Of a DNA stretch of 64,000 nt, positions 34,612 through 42,741 are shown piece by piece; position 1 is the first letter of the stretch, and every line of letters starts with the position of its first letter. The stretch is from UBA2266 sp964406945 (GTDB lineage: Bacteria > Planctomycetota > Phycisphaerae > Sedimentisphaerales > Anaerobacaceae): NCBI GenBank assembly GCA_964406945.1, contig CAYOTO010000007.1:1-64000 (forward strand). Direction: 5' to 3'. A program made the translations under genes and the position numbers. Under the pieces are notes generated by a model that saw only the letters and a list, made by a program, of their open reading frames with translations, was not told the DNA's origin and did not search any database.

Positions 34612-35139
34612 ATGGTCAAATATGCCGTTTTCAGTACAGAATGGGGCTATTTCGGGCTTGCGGGCGACGATCGCGGGCTGCTTCGAACCCACCTGCCCTG
34701 CGGCAGCAGGAAATTGGTGAAGAATCGGCTTCTGGCGGGCCTGGAGAATGGTTGCGGTCCGGAGCCGGAATACATGAAGTCCCTGCAGAGGCTCATTCGA
34801 GACTATTTCGGAGGTCGGGCGGTGCGGTTTGGCAGCGATGTTGCTGTTAATCTGGATGGGTTGACGGATTTTAAACAACGAGTTCTGAAGGCGTGCAAGG
34901 GCCTAAGCTATGGGCAGAAAAGGACTTATGGGCAGATTGCCGGGGCCGCGGGCAGCAGCGGAGCCGCCCGTGCGGTCGGGAACGCCCTTGCGTGTAATCC
35001 GGTTCCGCTGATAATCCCCTGCCATCGCGTAGTGTGCTCAGGCGGCGGGATCGGGGGTTTTTCGGCTCCGGGGGGATGCGATTTGAAGGCGAGAATGCTG
35101 GAGTTGGAGGCCTCGACGCTGTTGCAGACGGTAAGATAG
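34612..35139 (+). CDS. Methylated-DNA-protein cysteine methyltransferase (MGMT)
   Basis: 175 residues from the ATG at 34612, which follows GGTGG by 8 bases; an earlier TTG at 34582 has no site. The C-terminal domain is typical: FKQRVLKACKGLSYGQKRTYG, AARAVGNALACNPVPLIIP, then PCHRVV with acceptor Cys137. It repairs O6-alkylguanine by irreversible alkyl transfer to that cysteine. It ends 11 bases before the convergent zinc-ribbon/PH gene. It could be ogt-like; no Ada regulatory domain is present. Confidence 0.92.
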   Translation: MVKYAVFSTEWGYFGLAGDDRGLLRTHLPCGSRKLVKNRLLAGLENGCGPEPEYMKSLQRLIRDYFGGRAVRFGSDVAVNLDGLTDFKQRVLKACKGLSYGQKRTYGQIAGAAGSSGAARAVGNALACNPVPLIIPCHRVVCSGGGIGGFSAPGGCDLKARMLELEASTLLQTVR

Positions 35140-35150
35140 AGAGAAAGTGC

Positions 35151-35885
35151 TCACTCCAAATGCACTACGTTGGTTGTCCGGTCGGCTTCCAGGCTGGCCT
35201 TTTTGACGTCGTCGTACAACCGGCGGCAATGCCTGACCTTGCTGAAGATGAATTTGGGTGTGCTTTTATCGGTCGTTTCCAGTTCGACCGTTCCTATGCC
35301 CACCAGGATGTCGAAAAGTGTCCGGTGCAGGTTCAGATCGACCACCCGGAACATATCCAGGTTATCGACCCGACGGTCGAGTATGCCCCTGGACCATTCG
35401 ATTCGATCGGGAGTAACTTCGTACCAGGTCATTCTTAATCTGATCAGCGAAACCGAGAGAATCGAGCAGACGAGTGCGATGAGGCCGTAGCCGGCTGTGA
35501 GTCGGTACCGCGTAAGGACTTCGAATTGTGCGTCGGTTACGGAGAGGCCGAACAGTTTTACGAGCGTCTTGTCGACCGGAAATCGGATGAGCAGATACGC
35601 TATTGCAATGAAGAATGAGCCTTTCAGGACCGGCCAGGCCAGGGAAAACAGCGAAGGTCTGCCCTCGAAGAGGATTTCATCTTCTTCCTGATCTTCCTGC
35701 TGCTCGGCGGTTGCTTCGTTTTCATCGGTGTCGGCGTTGTCTTTAGATGTGCGTGCGAGTCGTTTGAGCCGGTCTTTGGTGAGGAACTCACCGCAGAACC
35801 GGCATTTAATCGCGCGCGGCTGTATAAGCTCGGCGCAGAAGGGGCACTCTTTCATCTGAGGTTCGGCAAACGTACTGCGATCCAT
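35151..35885 (-). CDS. Zinc-ribbon membrane protein with bacterial PH domain
   Basis: 244 residues. An N-terminal zinc ribbon (KECPFCAELIQPRAIKCRFC, residues ~12-31) is followed by an acidic linker (about residues 45-70, D/E/Q-rich). Then come a membrane hairpin (SFFIAIAYLLIRF and LIALVCSILSVSLI) and a YdbS/bPH_2-type domain (MTWYEVTPDRIEWSRGILDRRVDNLDMFRVVDL, a run broken here into two conserved strands). The order zinc ribbon, two TM helices, PH is common in small uncharacterised membrane proteins. Function is unknown. It may start at the internal Met11 instead of Met1. Confidence 0.75.
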   Translation of the reverse strand: MDRSTFAEPQMKECPFCAELIQPRAIKCRFCGEFLTKDRLKRLARTSKDNADTDENEATAEQQEDQEEDEILFEGRPSLFSLAWPVLKGSFFIAIAYLLIRFPVDKTLVKLFGLSVTDAQFEVLTRYRLTAGYGLIALVCSILSVSLIRLRMTWYEVTPDRIEWSRGILDRRVDNLDMFRVVDLNLHRTLFDILVGIGTVELETTDKSTPKFIFSKVRHCRRLYDDVKKASLEADRTTNVVHLE

Positions 35886-35999
35886 GGATGGTATATCGGC
35901 CCGAACATGGGTGAAGGTACAGATATTATCGTGCCTCGGGGTGTGTGGCGTCCTATAATGCGCGGCGGTGAGTATCGGGGCGGCGGGGTTTGTGGTCGG

Positions 36000-36028
36000 T
36001 TGTTAATTGCTTGCGATTGTTCTATAAT
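36000..36028 (+). promoter_or_regulatory. Sigma-70-type promoter for the double-GH95 gene
   Basis: TTGTTA at 36000-36005, a 17-base spacer, and a perfect TATAAT at 36023-36028, 48 bases before the ATG. A second CTATAATGC at 35953-35961 repeats the -10 sequence 69 bases upstream but lacks a fitting -35. Confidence 0.55.
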
Positions 36029-36075
36029 GCCGCAGTTCGTAAAGTATGGAATCCTTATAAGGAGGTAAGCAACAG

Positions 36076-39000
36076 ATGCTGTCCAAGTCAGTCATTTCTT
36101 TTGTTCTTTCATTTGGTTTTATGTTCGGGCCGCCGGCGGTGTTATCCGCCGACGATTGCGGCAGTGATTACTGGGAAGATATGAAGCTTTGGTACGACGA
36201 GCCGGCGGGCAAGTGGACCGAAGCGCTTCCGATAGGCAACGGCAGACTCGGTGCGATGGTGTTCGGGACCGTGCAAAAAGAGCGTGTGCAGTTTAACGAC
36301 GATACGCTCTGGACGGGGGAGCCTCGGGATTATTCGCATGAGGGTGCGGCCGAGTACCTGGACGATATACGCAAGCTGCTGTGGGAAGGCAAGCAGCGGG
36401 AGGCTCAGAGGCTGGCGTCGGAGCATTTCATGTCGGTGCCGCTGCGGCAGGAGAAGTATCAGCCCTTCGGGGATATCTCTATAGAGTTTGGCGATCACGG
36501 TGAATATACGGATTATCGCCGGCAACTGGACATAGACAGTGCGGTTGCGAGGGTAAGCTACAGGGTCGGCGGTGCGAGATACTCTCGCGAGGTGTTTTCG
36601 AGTTATCCCGATCAGGTGCTGGTGGTTCGTTTGAGTTGCGACAAGCCGGGCGGTCTGACGTTTTCGGTCAATACGACAAGCCCTCATCCCGGGACCGAAG
36701 TAAAGGCCCCGAATTCCAGTTCTCTGCTGATGCAGGGCCAACTGAAGCCCTACAAAGGCCGCGGCCAGACGAGACCTTCGGTGCTGAAATTCGCATCGAT
36801 ACTGAAGCTGCGAACCGAAGGCGGCGAAGTCAGCTCGGATTCGAAGGGTCTGCACGTTGTGGAGGCAGACGAGGCGGTTCTGATTCTGGCGGCCGCGACC
36901 AGTTTCAAGAACTTTCAGGATGTGAGCGGCGATCCGGTCGCAATCTGCAAGGACACTATGAAGTCCGTTCGGAATATCGGCTATGACGGGCTTGTCAAGG
37001 CCCATACCGAGGACCATCGGGATCTTTTCAGGAGGGTTAAGCTGGAGCTGGGCCAGACTGATGCGATGCTCATGTCGACCGACGAGCGAATCAAGAACTT
37101 CGCGAACGGAAACGATCCGCAGTTTACGGCGCTGTATTTTCAGTACGGTCGATATCTGATGATAGCAAGCTCGCGACCAGGCTCGCAGCCGGCCAACCTG
37201 CAGGGAATCTGGAACGAGAGCCTCAATCCGCCTTGGGAGAGCAAGTGGACGACCAACATCAACGCCGAGATGAACTACTGGCCGGCGGAGGTGACGAATC
37301 TGCCCGAATGCCACGAGCCGCAGTTCAAGATGATCGAGGAGATCGCCGAATCCGGAGCGAGGACGGCGAAAGCCCATTATGACGCCCGGGGCTGGGTGCT
37401 GCATCACAATACTGACCTGTGGCGGGGCACGGCGCCTATCAATGCTTCGAATCACGGAATCTGGCCGACCGGCGGCGCGTGGCTATGTCAGGATCTGTGG
37501 GAGCACTATGCATTCACGGGCGATAAGGAATTTTTGGCCGAGCGTGCGTATCCGTTGATGAAGGGTTCTGCGGTCTTCTTTCTGGACTATCTGGTCGAGG
37601 ACCCCGAGACGGGCTGGCTGATCAGTACGCCGTCGAATTCGCCGGAGAACGGCGGTCTTGTGGCCGGGCCTACGATGGACCATCAGATAATTCGCGACCT
37701 TTTCACCAACTGCATCAAGGCTTCGGAGATTCTGGGTATCGACGCCGATTTCCGCAAGAAGCTTCGCGAAACGAAGAAGCGAATCGCACCGAATCAGATA
37801 GGTCAGTACGGACAGCTCCAGGAGTGGCTCGAAGACAAGGATAATCCAAGAAACAGGCACCGCCACGTTTCGCATCTGTTCGGGCTGCATCCGGGCAAGG
37901 AGATAAGCAGGCGCGAAACACCCGAGCTTTGGAAGGCCGCGATGAAGTCGCTCGAAATGCGGGGCGACGGTGGAACGGGGTGGTCGATGGCGTGGAAGGT
38001 GAACTTCTGGGCGAGATTCGAGGACGGTGACCATGCTTATAAGATGCTCGCCAACCTGATCGCTCCGGGCAGGATGTATCCGAATATGTTCGACGCACAC
38101 CCGCCGTTTCAGATTGACGGCAATTTCGGCGGCGTTGCGGGGATTTGCGAAATGCTGCTGCAGAGTCATCTGGGCGAAATTCATCTGCTGCCGGCTCTGC
38201 CTTCGATATGGCCGGCCGGTTCGATAGATGGTATTCGCGCGCGGGGCGGTTTCGATCTGGATATAACGTGGGCCGGAGGCAAACTGGCGCAGGCGAAGAT
38301 TACGTCGCGGCTGGGTAATGACTGCAGAGTTCGCTCGGCGGCGCCGGTTGCGGTTACCTGCAACGGCAAGCCCGTAAAAGCAGCGGCTGTGGAAGAGGAT
38401 GTGATCGAGTTCGCAACCGAAGCGGGTAATACGTATCTGCTTTCGACACCTGTAAGGGCGGATCTGACCTTGTGGTATGACGAGCCTGCGTCGAAGTGGA
38501 CCGAGTCACTGCCCATCGGGAACGGTCGGCTTGGGGCGACTGTGTTCGGGCGTACGGGCGACGAGCGGATTCAGCTCAACGAGGACAGTCTGTGGGCAGG
38601 GCCGCCGGTGCCGCAGGACAGAGTCGGCGCCTACAAATATATAGAACAGGCGCGGAAGCTCTATTTCGAGGGCAAGTTCGCCGAGGGTCAGTCGCTGATT
38701 CAAAAGCATGTGATGTCGCCGCGTATTTCGCCGCGCAGCCATCAGACGCTCGGTGATCTGCATCTGAAGATACCGGGTGCTGCTGAGGCCGGTTCTGTTT
38801 CTATTTCAGACTGGCGTCGGGGCGGCGAGGACAATCCCGAAGATACAAAGTACATCGAGCCGGGTTTTGACGATTCCAAATGGCAGAAGCTCACGCTCAG
38901 GCCGAACCGGGCTCCTAAGGGCAATCCGTCTATTCCGGCGGGCAAAAAGGTTGTGTTCAGATCGAGTTTCGAGCTTGAAAAGAAGCAGCTCGAGGCCGGT

Positions 39001-41208
39001 CTGGGTACGCTCTGGGTGGGTCCGCTGGACGACCACTGCGAAATCTTCGTGAACGGTTCGAAAGCCGGGTCGACGCCTTCGTCGCAGTGGGACAGGGCGC
39101 ATGAGTTCAACGTAAGCAAACTGCTGAAGAACGGTGAGAACGTAATAGCAATAGTCGCAGGAAACGTCGGCGGCGTCGGGAAGATGGCGTCGGATGTGAA
39201 ACTTATCAGCGGCGGCTCGGCGGCCGGGGGCGAGAGTTATCGACGCCAGTTGAATCTCGATACGGCGATTGCGAGAACTACTTTCAAACGGGACGGGGTC
39301 TCTTACTGTCGGGAGGTTTTCTCGAGTGCCGTCGACAACGTCATAGTTGTTTCGATAACTGCCGATGAGCCGGGTTCGGTGTCGCTGGATATCGGCATGG
39401 GCCGGCCGGCGGATTACAAGACAACGAACATAGGTGACGATGTGCTGCGGATGTTCGGTCAGGCTACGCACGGGGGCAAGCACAAGGGTGTTAAATACGA
39501 AGCGCGGCTGCAGGCGGTAAACGAAGGGGGCAGCATTTCCGGGGGCGACGGCGAGATTTCGATTCGCGACGCGGATCGGGTGGTGCTGCTGCTTGCGGCG
39601 GCGACCGATTACAATTTCGATAATCCTTACCAGCGGCTCGACGATAATCTGGCGGCCATCTGCGCTCTGCAGATCGAGGGGGCGATGGCGAAGACCTACG
39701 CCGACCTCAAGGCCGATCACATCGGCGCGCATCAGGAATTGTTCCGTCGGGTGGATCTGGACCTGGGCATTACGGACGCGGCCCGCAAGCCCACCGATGA
39801 ACGGCTCAAGGCGCTCAAGAGCGGCTCCGAAGATCCGGCGCTTGCGGCGTTGTATTTTCAGTTCGGGCGGTATCTGCTGATTTCGTGCTCGAGACCGGGG
39901 ACTATGCCATCGAATCTGCAGGGGCTATGGAACGATAAGATCGCCGCGCCGTGGAACGCCGACTATCACGTCAATATCAATATACAGATGAACTACTGGC
40001 CGGCGGAGGTGACCAATCTTTCGGAACTGCACGGGCCGTTCTTCAGACTAACCGAAGCGCTGGTTCCGTCGGGGCGTAAGACCGCCCGCGATGTTTACAA
40101 CTGCCGCGGCTTCGTGGCCCATCACACCACCGACGCATGGTGGCACACAAGTCCTTTCGGGTCCGTGGGGTACGGGATGTGGCCGATGGGCGCTGCATGG
40201 TGCACGCAGCACTTTATGGAGCACTATCGCTTTACGGGCGATCGCAAGTTCCTCGAGGACAGGGCTTATCCGATTATTAAGGAGGCGGCGCTGTTCTTCC
40301 TTGACTGGCTGGTGGCCGATCCGGAGACCGGGAAGCTGGTATCGGGTCCGAGCAACTCGCCGGAGAACCGCTTTATCGGCCCGGACGGCAAGCGCGTGAA
40401 TCTTTCGATGGGTCCATCGATGGATCAGGAGATTATCTGGGATACATTCACGAACTGCCTCGAGGCGGCTAAGATTCTGGGCATCGACGATAAGTTCACG
40501 AAGGAAGTGGCCAGGGCGCGCGAAAACCTTGCGATGCCTAAAATCGGTTCGGACGGGCGGCTGATGGAATGGGCTCGCGAGTATGAGGAGCCGGAACCGG
40601 GCCATCGCCATATATCGCACCTTTACGGGGTGCATCCGGGCAGGCAGTTTACATATAACGACAATCCGGAGATGATAGCCGCGGCCAGAAAGAGCATTGA
40701 GTACCGGCTGGCCCACGGCGGCGGGCATACCGGATGGAGTCGGGCGTGGATAATCAACTTCTGGGCGAGGTTCCGCGAGGGCGACAAGGCTCATGAGAAT
40801 GTCGTGGCTCTGCTTATCAAGTCCACGCATCCGAATCTTTTCGACAACCATCCGCCCTTCCAGATCGACGGCAACTACGGCGGATGCGCCGGTATCGCGG
40901 AAATGCTGCTGCAGTCGCACGCCGGCGAGATTCATCTGCTGCCGGCGCTGCCGGGAACCTGGGCCGACGGTTCGGTCGAAGGCCTTTGTGCAAGAGGCGG
41001 TTTCAACGTGGATATCGAGTGGGGCCGGGGCAAGCTGACGCGCGGCAAGGTTTTCTCGAGACTCGGCAACAAATGCAAAGTGCGAGCGGACTCGGATGTG
41101 AGAATTGTCTGCAGAGGTCAGGACGTGAAGACCAAGTCGGTCGGCGAGGGCGTTGTCGAATTCGACACCGAAGTGGCCCAGAGCTATATCGTAATGCCGA
41201 GCGAGTGA
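36076..41208 (+). CDS. Double GH95 alpha-L-fucosidase: two complete modules in one secreted chain
   Basis: 1710 residues; AAGGAGG precedes the ATG and a signal peptide (FVLSFGFMFGPPAVLSA) follows. Module 1 (about residues 35-790) and module 2 (about 796-1710) each begin LWYDEPA.KWTE.LPIGNGRLG and each carry the full GH95 active site known from the Bifidobacterium enzyme. In module 1 these are Asn394 and Asn396 (TNINAEMNYWPAE), Glu583 (QLQEWLED) and Asp681 (PPFQIDGNFGG). In module 2 they are Asn1300 and Asn1302 (VNINIQMNYWPAE), Glu1498 (LMEWAREYEE) and Asp1598 (FQIDGNYGG). Module 2 alone has an inserted beta-sandwich at about residues 907-1046 (PGFDDSKWQKL, VVFRSSFELEK, HCEIFVNGSKAG). Both should hydrolyse alpha-L-fucosides or galactosides; two sites may differ in linkage. 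Own promoter, 188 bases before the next gene. Confidence 0.93.
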   Translation: MLSKSVISFVLSFGFMFGPPAVLSADDCGSDYWEDMKLWYDEPAGKWTEALPIGNGRLGAMVFGTVQKERVQFNDDTLWTGEPRDYSHEGAAEYLDDIRKLLWEGKQREAQRLASEHFMSVPLRQEKYQPFGDISIEFGDHGEYTDYRRQLDIDSAVARVSYRVGGARYSREVFSSYPDQVLVVRLSCDKPGGLTFSVNTTSPHPGTEVKAPNSSSLLMQGQLKPYKGRGQTRPSVLKFASILKLRTEGGEVSSDSKGLHVVEADEAVLILAAATSFKNFQDVSGDPVAICKDTMKSVRNIGYDGLVKAHTEDHRDLFRRVKLELGQTDAMLMSTDERIKNFANGNDPQFTALYFQYGRYLMIASSRPGSQPANLQGIWNESLNPPWESKWTTNINAEMNYWPAEVTNLPECHEPQFKMIEEIAESGARTAKAHYDARGWVLHHNTDLWRGTAPINASNHGIWPTGGAWLCQDLWEHYAFTGDKEFLAERAYPLMKGSAVFFLDYLVEDPETGWLISTPSNSPENGGLVAGPTMDHQIIRDLFTNCIKASEILGIDADFRKKLRETKKRIAPNQIGQYGQLQEWLEDKDNPRNRHRHVSHLFGLHPGKEISRRETPELWKAAMKSLEMRGDGGTGWSMAWKVNFWARFEDGDHAYKMLANLIAPGRMYPNMFDAHPPFQIDGNFGGVAGICEMLLQSHLGEIHLLPALPSIWPAGSIDGIRARGGFDLDITWAGGKLAQAKITSRLGNDCRVRSAAPVAVTCNGKPVKAAAVEEDVIEFATEAGNTYLLSTPVRADLTLWYDEPASKWTESLPIGNGRLGATVFGRTGDERIQLNEDSLWAGPPVPQDRVGAYKYIEQARKLYFEGKFAEGQSLIQKHVMSPRISPRSHQTLGDLHLKIPGAAEAGSVSISDWRRGGEDNPEDTKYIEPGFDDSKWQKLTLRPNRAPKGNPSIPAGKKVVFRSSFELEKKQLEAGLGTLWVGPLDDHCEIFVNGSKAGSTPSSQWDRAHEFNVSKLLKNGENVIAIVAGNVGGVGKMASDVKLISGGSAAGGESYRRQLNLDTAIARTTFKRDGVSYCREVFSSAVDNVIVVSITADEPGSVSLDIGMGRPADYKTTNIGDDVLRMFGQATHGGKHKGVKYEARLQAVNEGGSISGGDGEISIRDADRVVLLLAAATDYNFDNPYQRLDDNLAAICALQIEGAMAKTYADLKADHIGAHQELFRRVDLDLGITDAARKPTDERLKALKSGSEDPALAALYFQFGRYLLISCSRPGTMPSNLQGLWNDKIAAPWNADYHVNINIQMNYWPAEVTNLSELHGPFFRLTEALVPSGRKTARDVYNCRGFVAHHTTDAWWHTSPFGSVGYGMWPMGAAWCTQHFMEHYRFTGDRKFLEDRAYPIIKEAALFFLDWLVADPETGKLVSGPSNSPENRFIGPDGKRVNLSMGPSMDQEIIWDTFTNCLEAAKILGIDDKFTKEVARARENLAMPKIGSDGRLMEWAREYEEPEPGHRHISHLYGVHPGRQFTYNDNPEMIAAARKSIEYRLAHGGGHTGWSRAWIINFWARFREGDKAHENVVALLIKSTHPNLFDNHPPFQIDGNYGGCAGIAEMLLQSHAGEIHLLPALPGTWADGSVEGLCARGGFNVDIEWGRGKLTRGKVFSRLGNKCKVRADSDVRIVCRGQDVKTKSVGEGVVEFDTEVAQSYIVMPSE

Positions 41209-41396
41209 CCGGGTCGGGTAAAACGACAACAAAGCCGCGGCCAAAGATGCGTCTGTTTAGCTTTGACAGCGTTTGAAGCCGGGGTTTATATTGCATACAG
41301 GGTGTTTGGTTCTTTTCGGCTGCATGTAGCGGCCGGGGTTTAATACGCCAACGGGGAACGAACGCTCATTCGATTGAGGAACATAAGGAGTTTGTT

Positions 41397-42701
41397 ATGA
41401 CTCTAGGCACTTCTTCGGGCAGCGGCGTGGGCCGTCGCCGATTTCTCGCAGGCGCCGCCTCGGCAGTTGCGGCGCCGTGGTTTGTTCCCGCTTCGGTTCT
41501 GGGGCGTCGAGGTCACGCCGCCGCGAGCGAGCGGGTGACTCTGGGAATGATCGGGCTGGGCATTCGCGGCAGCGCCCACGTGAATACGTTTCTGCCCCTG
41601 TCTCAATGTCGAATACTGGCGGTGAGCGATCTGTTCAAGTCGCGGCGGGATCAAAAGAAAACGCAGGTAGACCGTCATTATTCGGGTTCGGGTTGCGATG
41701 CATACGCCGATTTTCGCGATCTTCTGGCCCGCGATGATATTGACGCGGTGGTAATAGCCTCGCCGGAGCACTGGCACGGGCTGCTCTCGGTTCATGCAGT
41801 GCGGGCAGGCAAGGACATTTACTGCGAGAAGGCCCTGACTTTGACCGTAGCGGAGGGGCGTGCGGTGGTGGACGCCGTTAAGACGTACCGGCGCGTTTTC
41901 CAGATCGGCACCCAGCAGCGGTCCAGCCGGAACTTTCGGTTTGCGTGCGAACTGGCCCGAAACGGCTATCTTGGTGAGCTTCGCAGGGTCGAGGTGGGGG
42001 TTCCGGGCGGACATGCTCTGGGCAATGCCCCGACTATACAGGTTCCGGCGGACCTGGACTATGACAGGTGGCTGGGTCCGGCGCCCGAGAAACCCTACAA
42101 CGCGATCCGATGCACAAGCCCGGAAGGCTGGTATCATATTTATGACTATTGTGCGGGGTGGATTCAGTCGTGGGGCGTGCATCATGTGGATATCGCTTTG
42201 TGGGGAGCGCCGGCGCTGTTGGAATCGCCATTGAGGGTCGAAGGTTCCGCCGAATTTCCGGCCGAGGGACTGGGCAACACGTCCACGAAGTGGGATACGA
42301 GGCTTGTCGCGCCTTCGGGTGTAGAACTGAGCTTTAGCGATAACAGCAAGAACAAGCAGGGTTGCAAATTCATCGGCGACAAAGGGTGGGTGCATGTGAA
42401 CCGTGGCAGCCTCACGGCCGGGCCGGAGTCTCTGCTCAAGGCCAGACTGAGGCCGTCGGAGGAGCACCTTTACGAGTCCAACCATCACTGGGTAAACTTT
42501 CTGGAATGCGTGAAGACTCGCAAGGATCCGGTTGCTCCGGTGCAGAGCGGCCACGAGGCGACGGTTGCGACTCTCATCGCGGATATCGCCACGCGGGTCG
42601 GAAGGCAACTGAGCTGGGACTGGTCGACCGAGCGATTCATCGGGGACGACGACGCGAACCGGATGCTGCGAAGGCCCATGCGAAGTCCCTGGATTCTCTG
42701 A
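41397..42701 (+). CDS. Tat-exported Gfo/Idh/MocA family oxidoreductase
   Basis: 434 residues; AAGGAG lies six bases before the ATG. A Tat signal (VGRRRFLAGAASAVAAPWFV) means it is exported folded, probably with NAD(P) already bound. The Rossmann domain reads LGMIGLGIRGSAHVNTF, and the catalytic region is IYCEKALTLTVAEG, where the usual EKP is EKA (the Lys is kept). GVHHVDIALWG is the substrate-domain motif. Such secreted family members are abundant in planctomycetes, and related enzymes oxidise a sugar hydroxyl (often C3). It heads the genes up to 49465, in which a DUF1080 and two ThuA domains point to keto-sugar chemistry. Confidence 0.85.
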   Translation: MTLGTSSGSGVGRRRFLAGAASAVAAPWFVPASVLGRRGHAAASERVTLGMIGLGIRGSAHVNTFLPLSQCRILAVSDLFKSRRDQKKTQVDRHYSGSGCDAYADFRDLLARDDIDAVVIASPEHWHGLLSVHAVRAGKDIYCEKALTLTVAEGRAVVDAVKTYRRVFQIGTQQRSSRNFRFACELARNGYLGELRRVEVGVPGGHALGNAPTIQVPADLDYDRWLGPAPEKPYNAIRCTSPEGWYHIYDYCAGWIQSWGVHHVDIALWGAPALLESPLRVEGSAEFPAEGLGNTSTKWDTRLVAPSGVELSFSDNSKNKQGCKFIGDKGWVHVNRGSLTAGPESLLKARLRPSEEHLYESNHHWVNFLECVKTRKDPVAPVQSGHEATVATLIADIATRVGRQLSWDWSTERFIGDDDANRMLRRPMRSPWIL

Positions 42702-42741
42702 GAACATCGGCCCAACGAAGCCGCGAAAAAGAGGTATGAAC

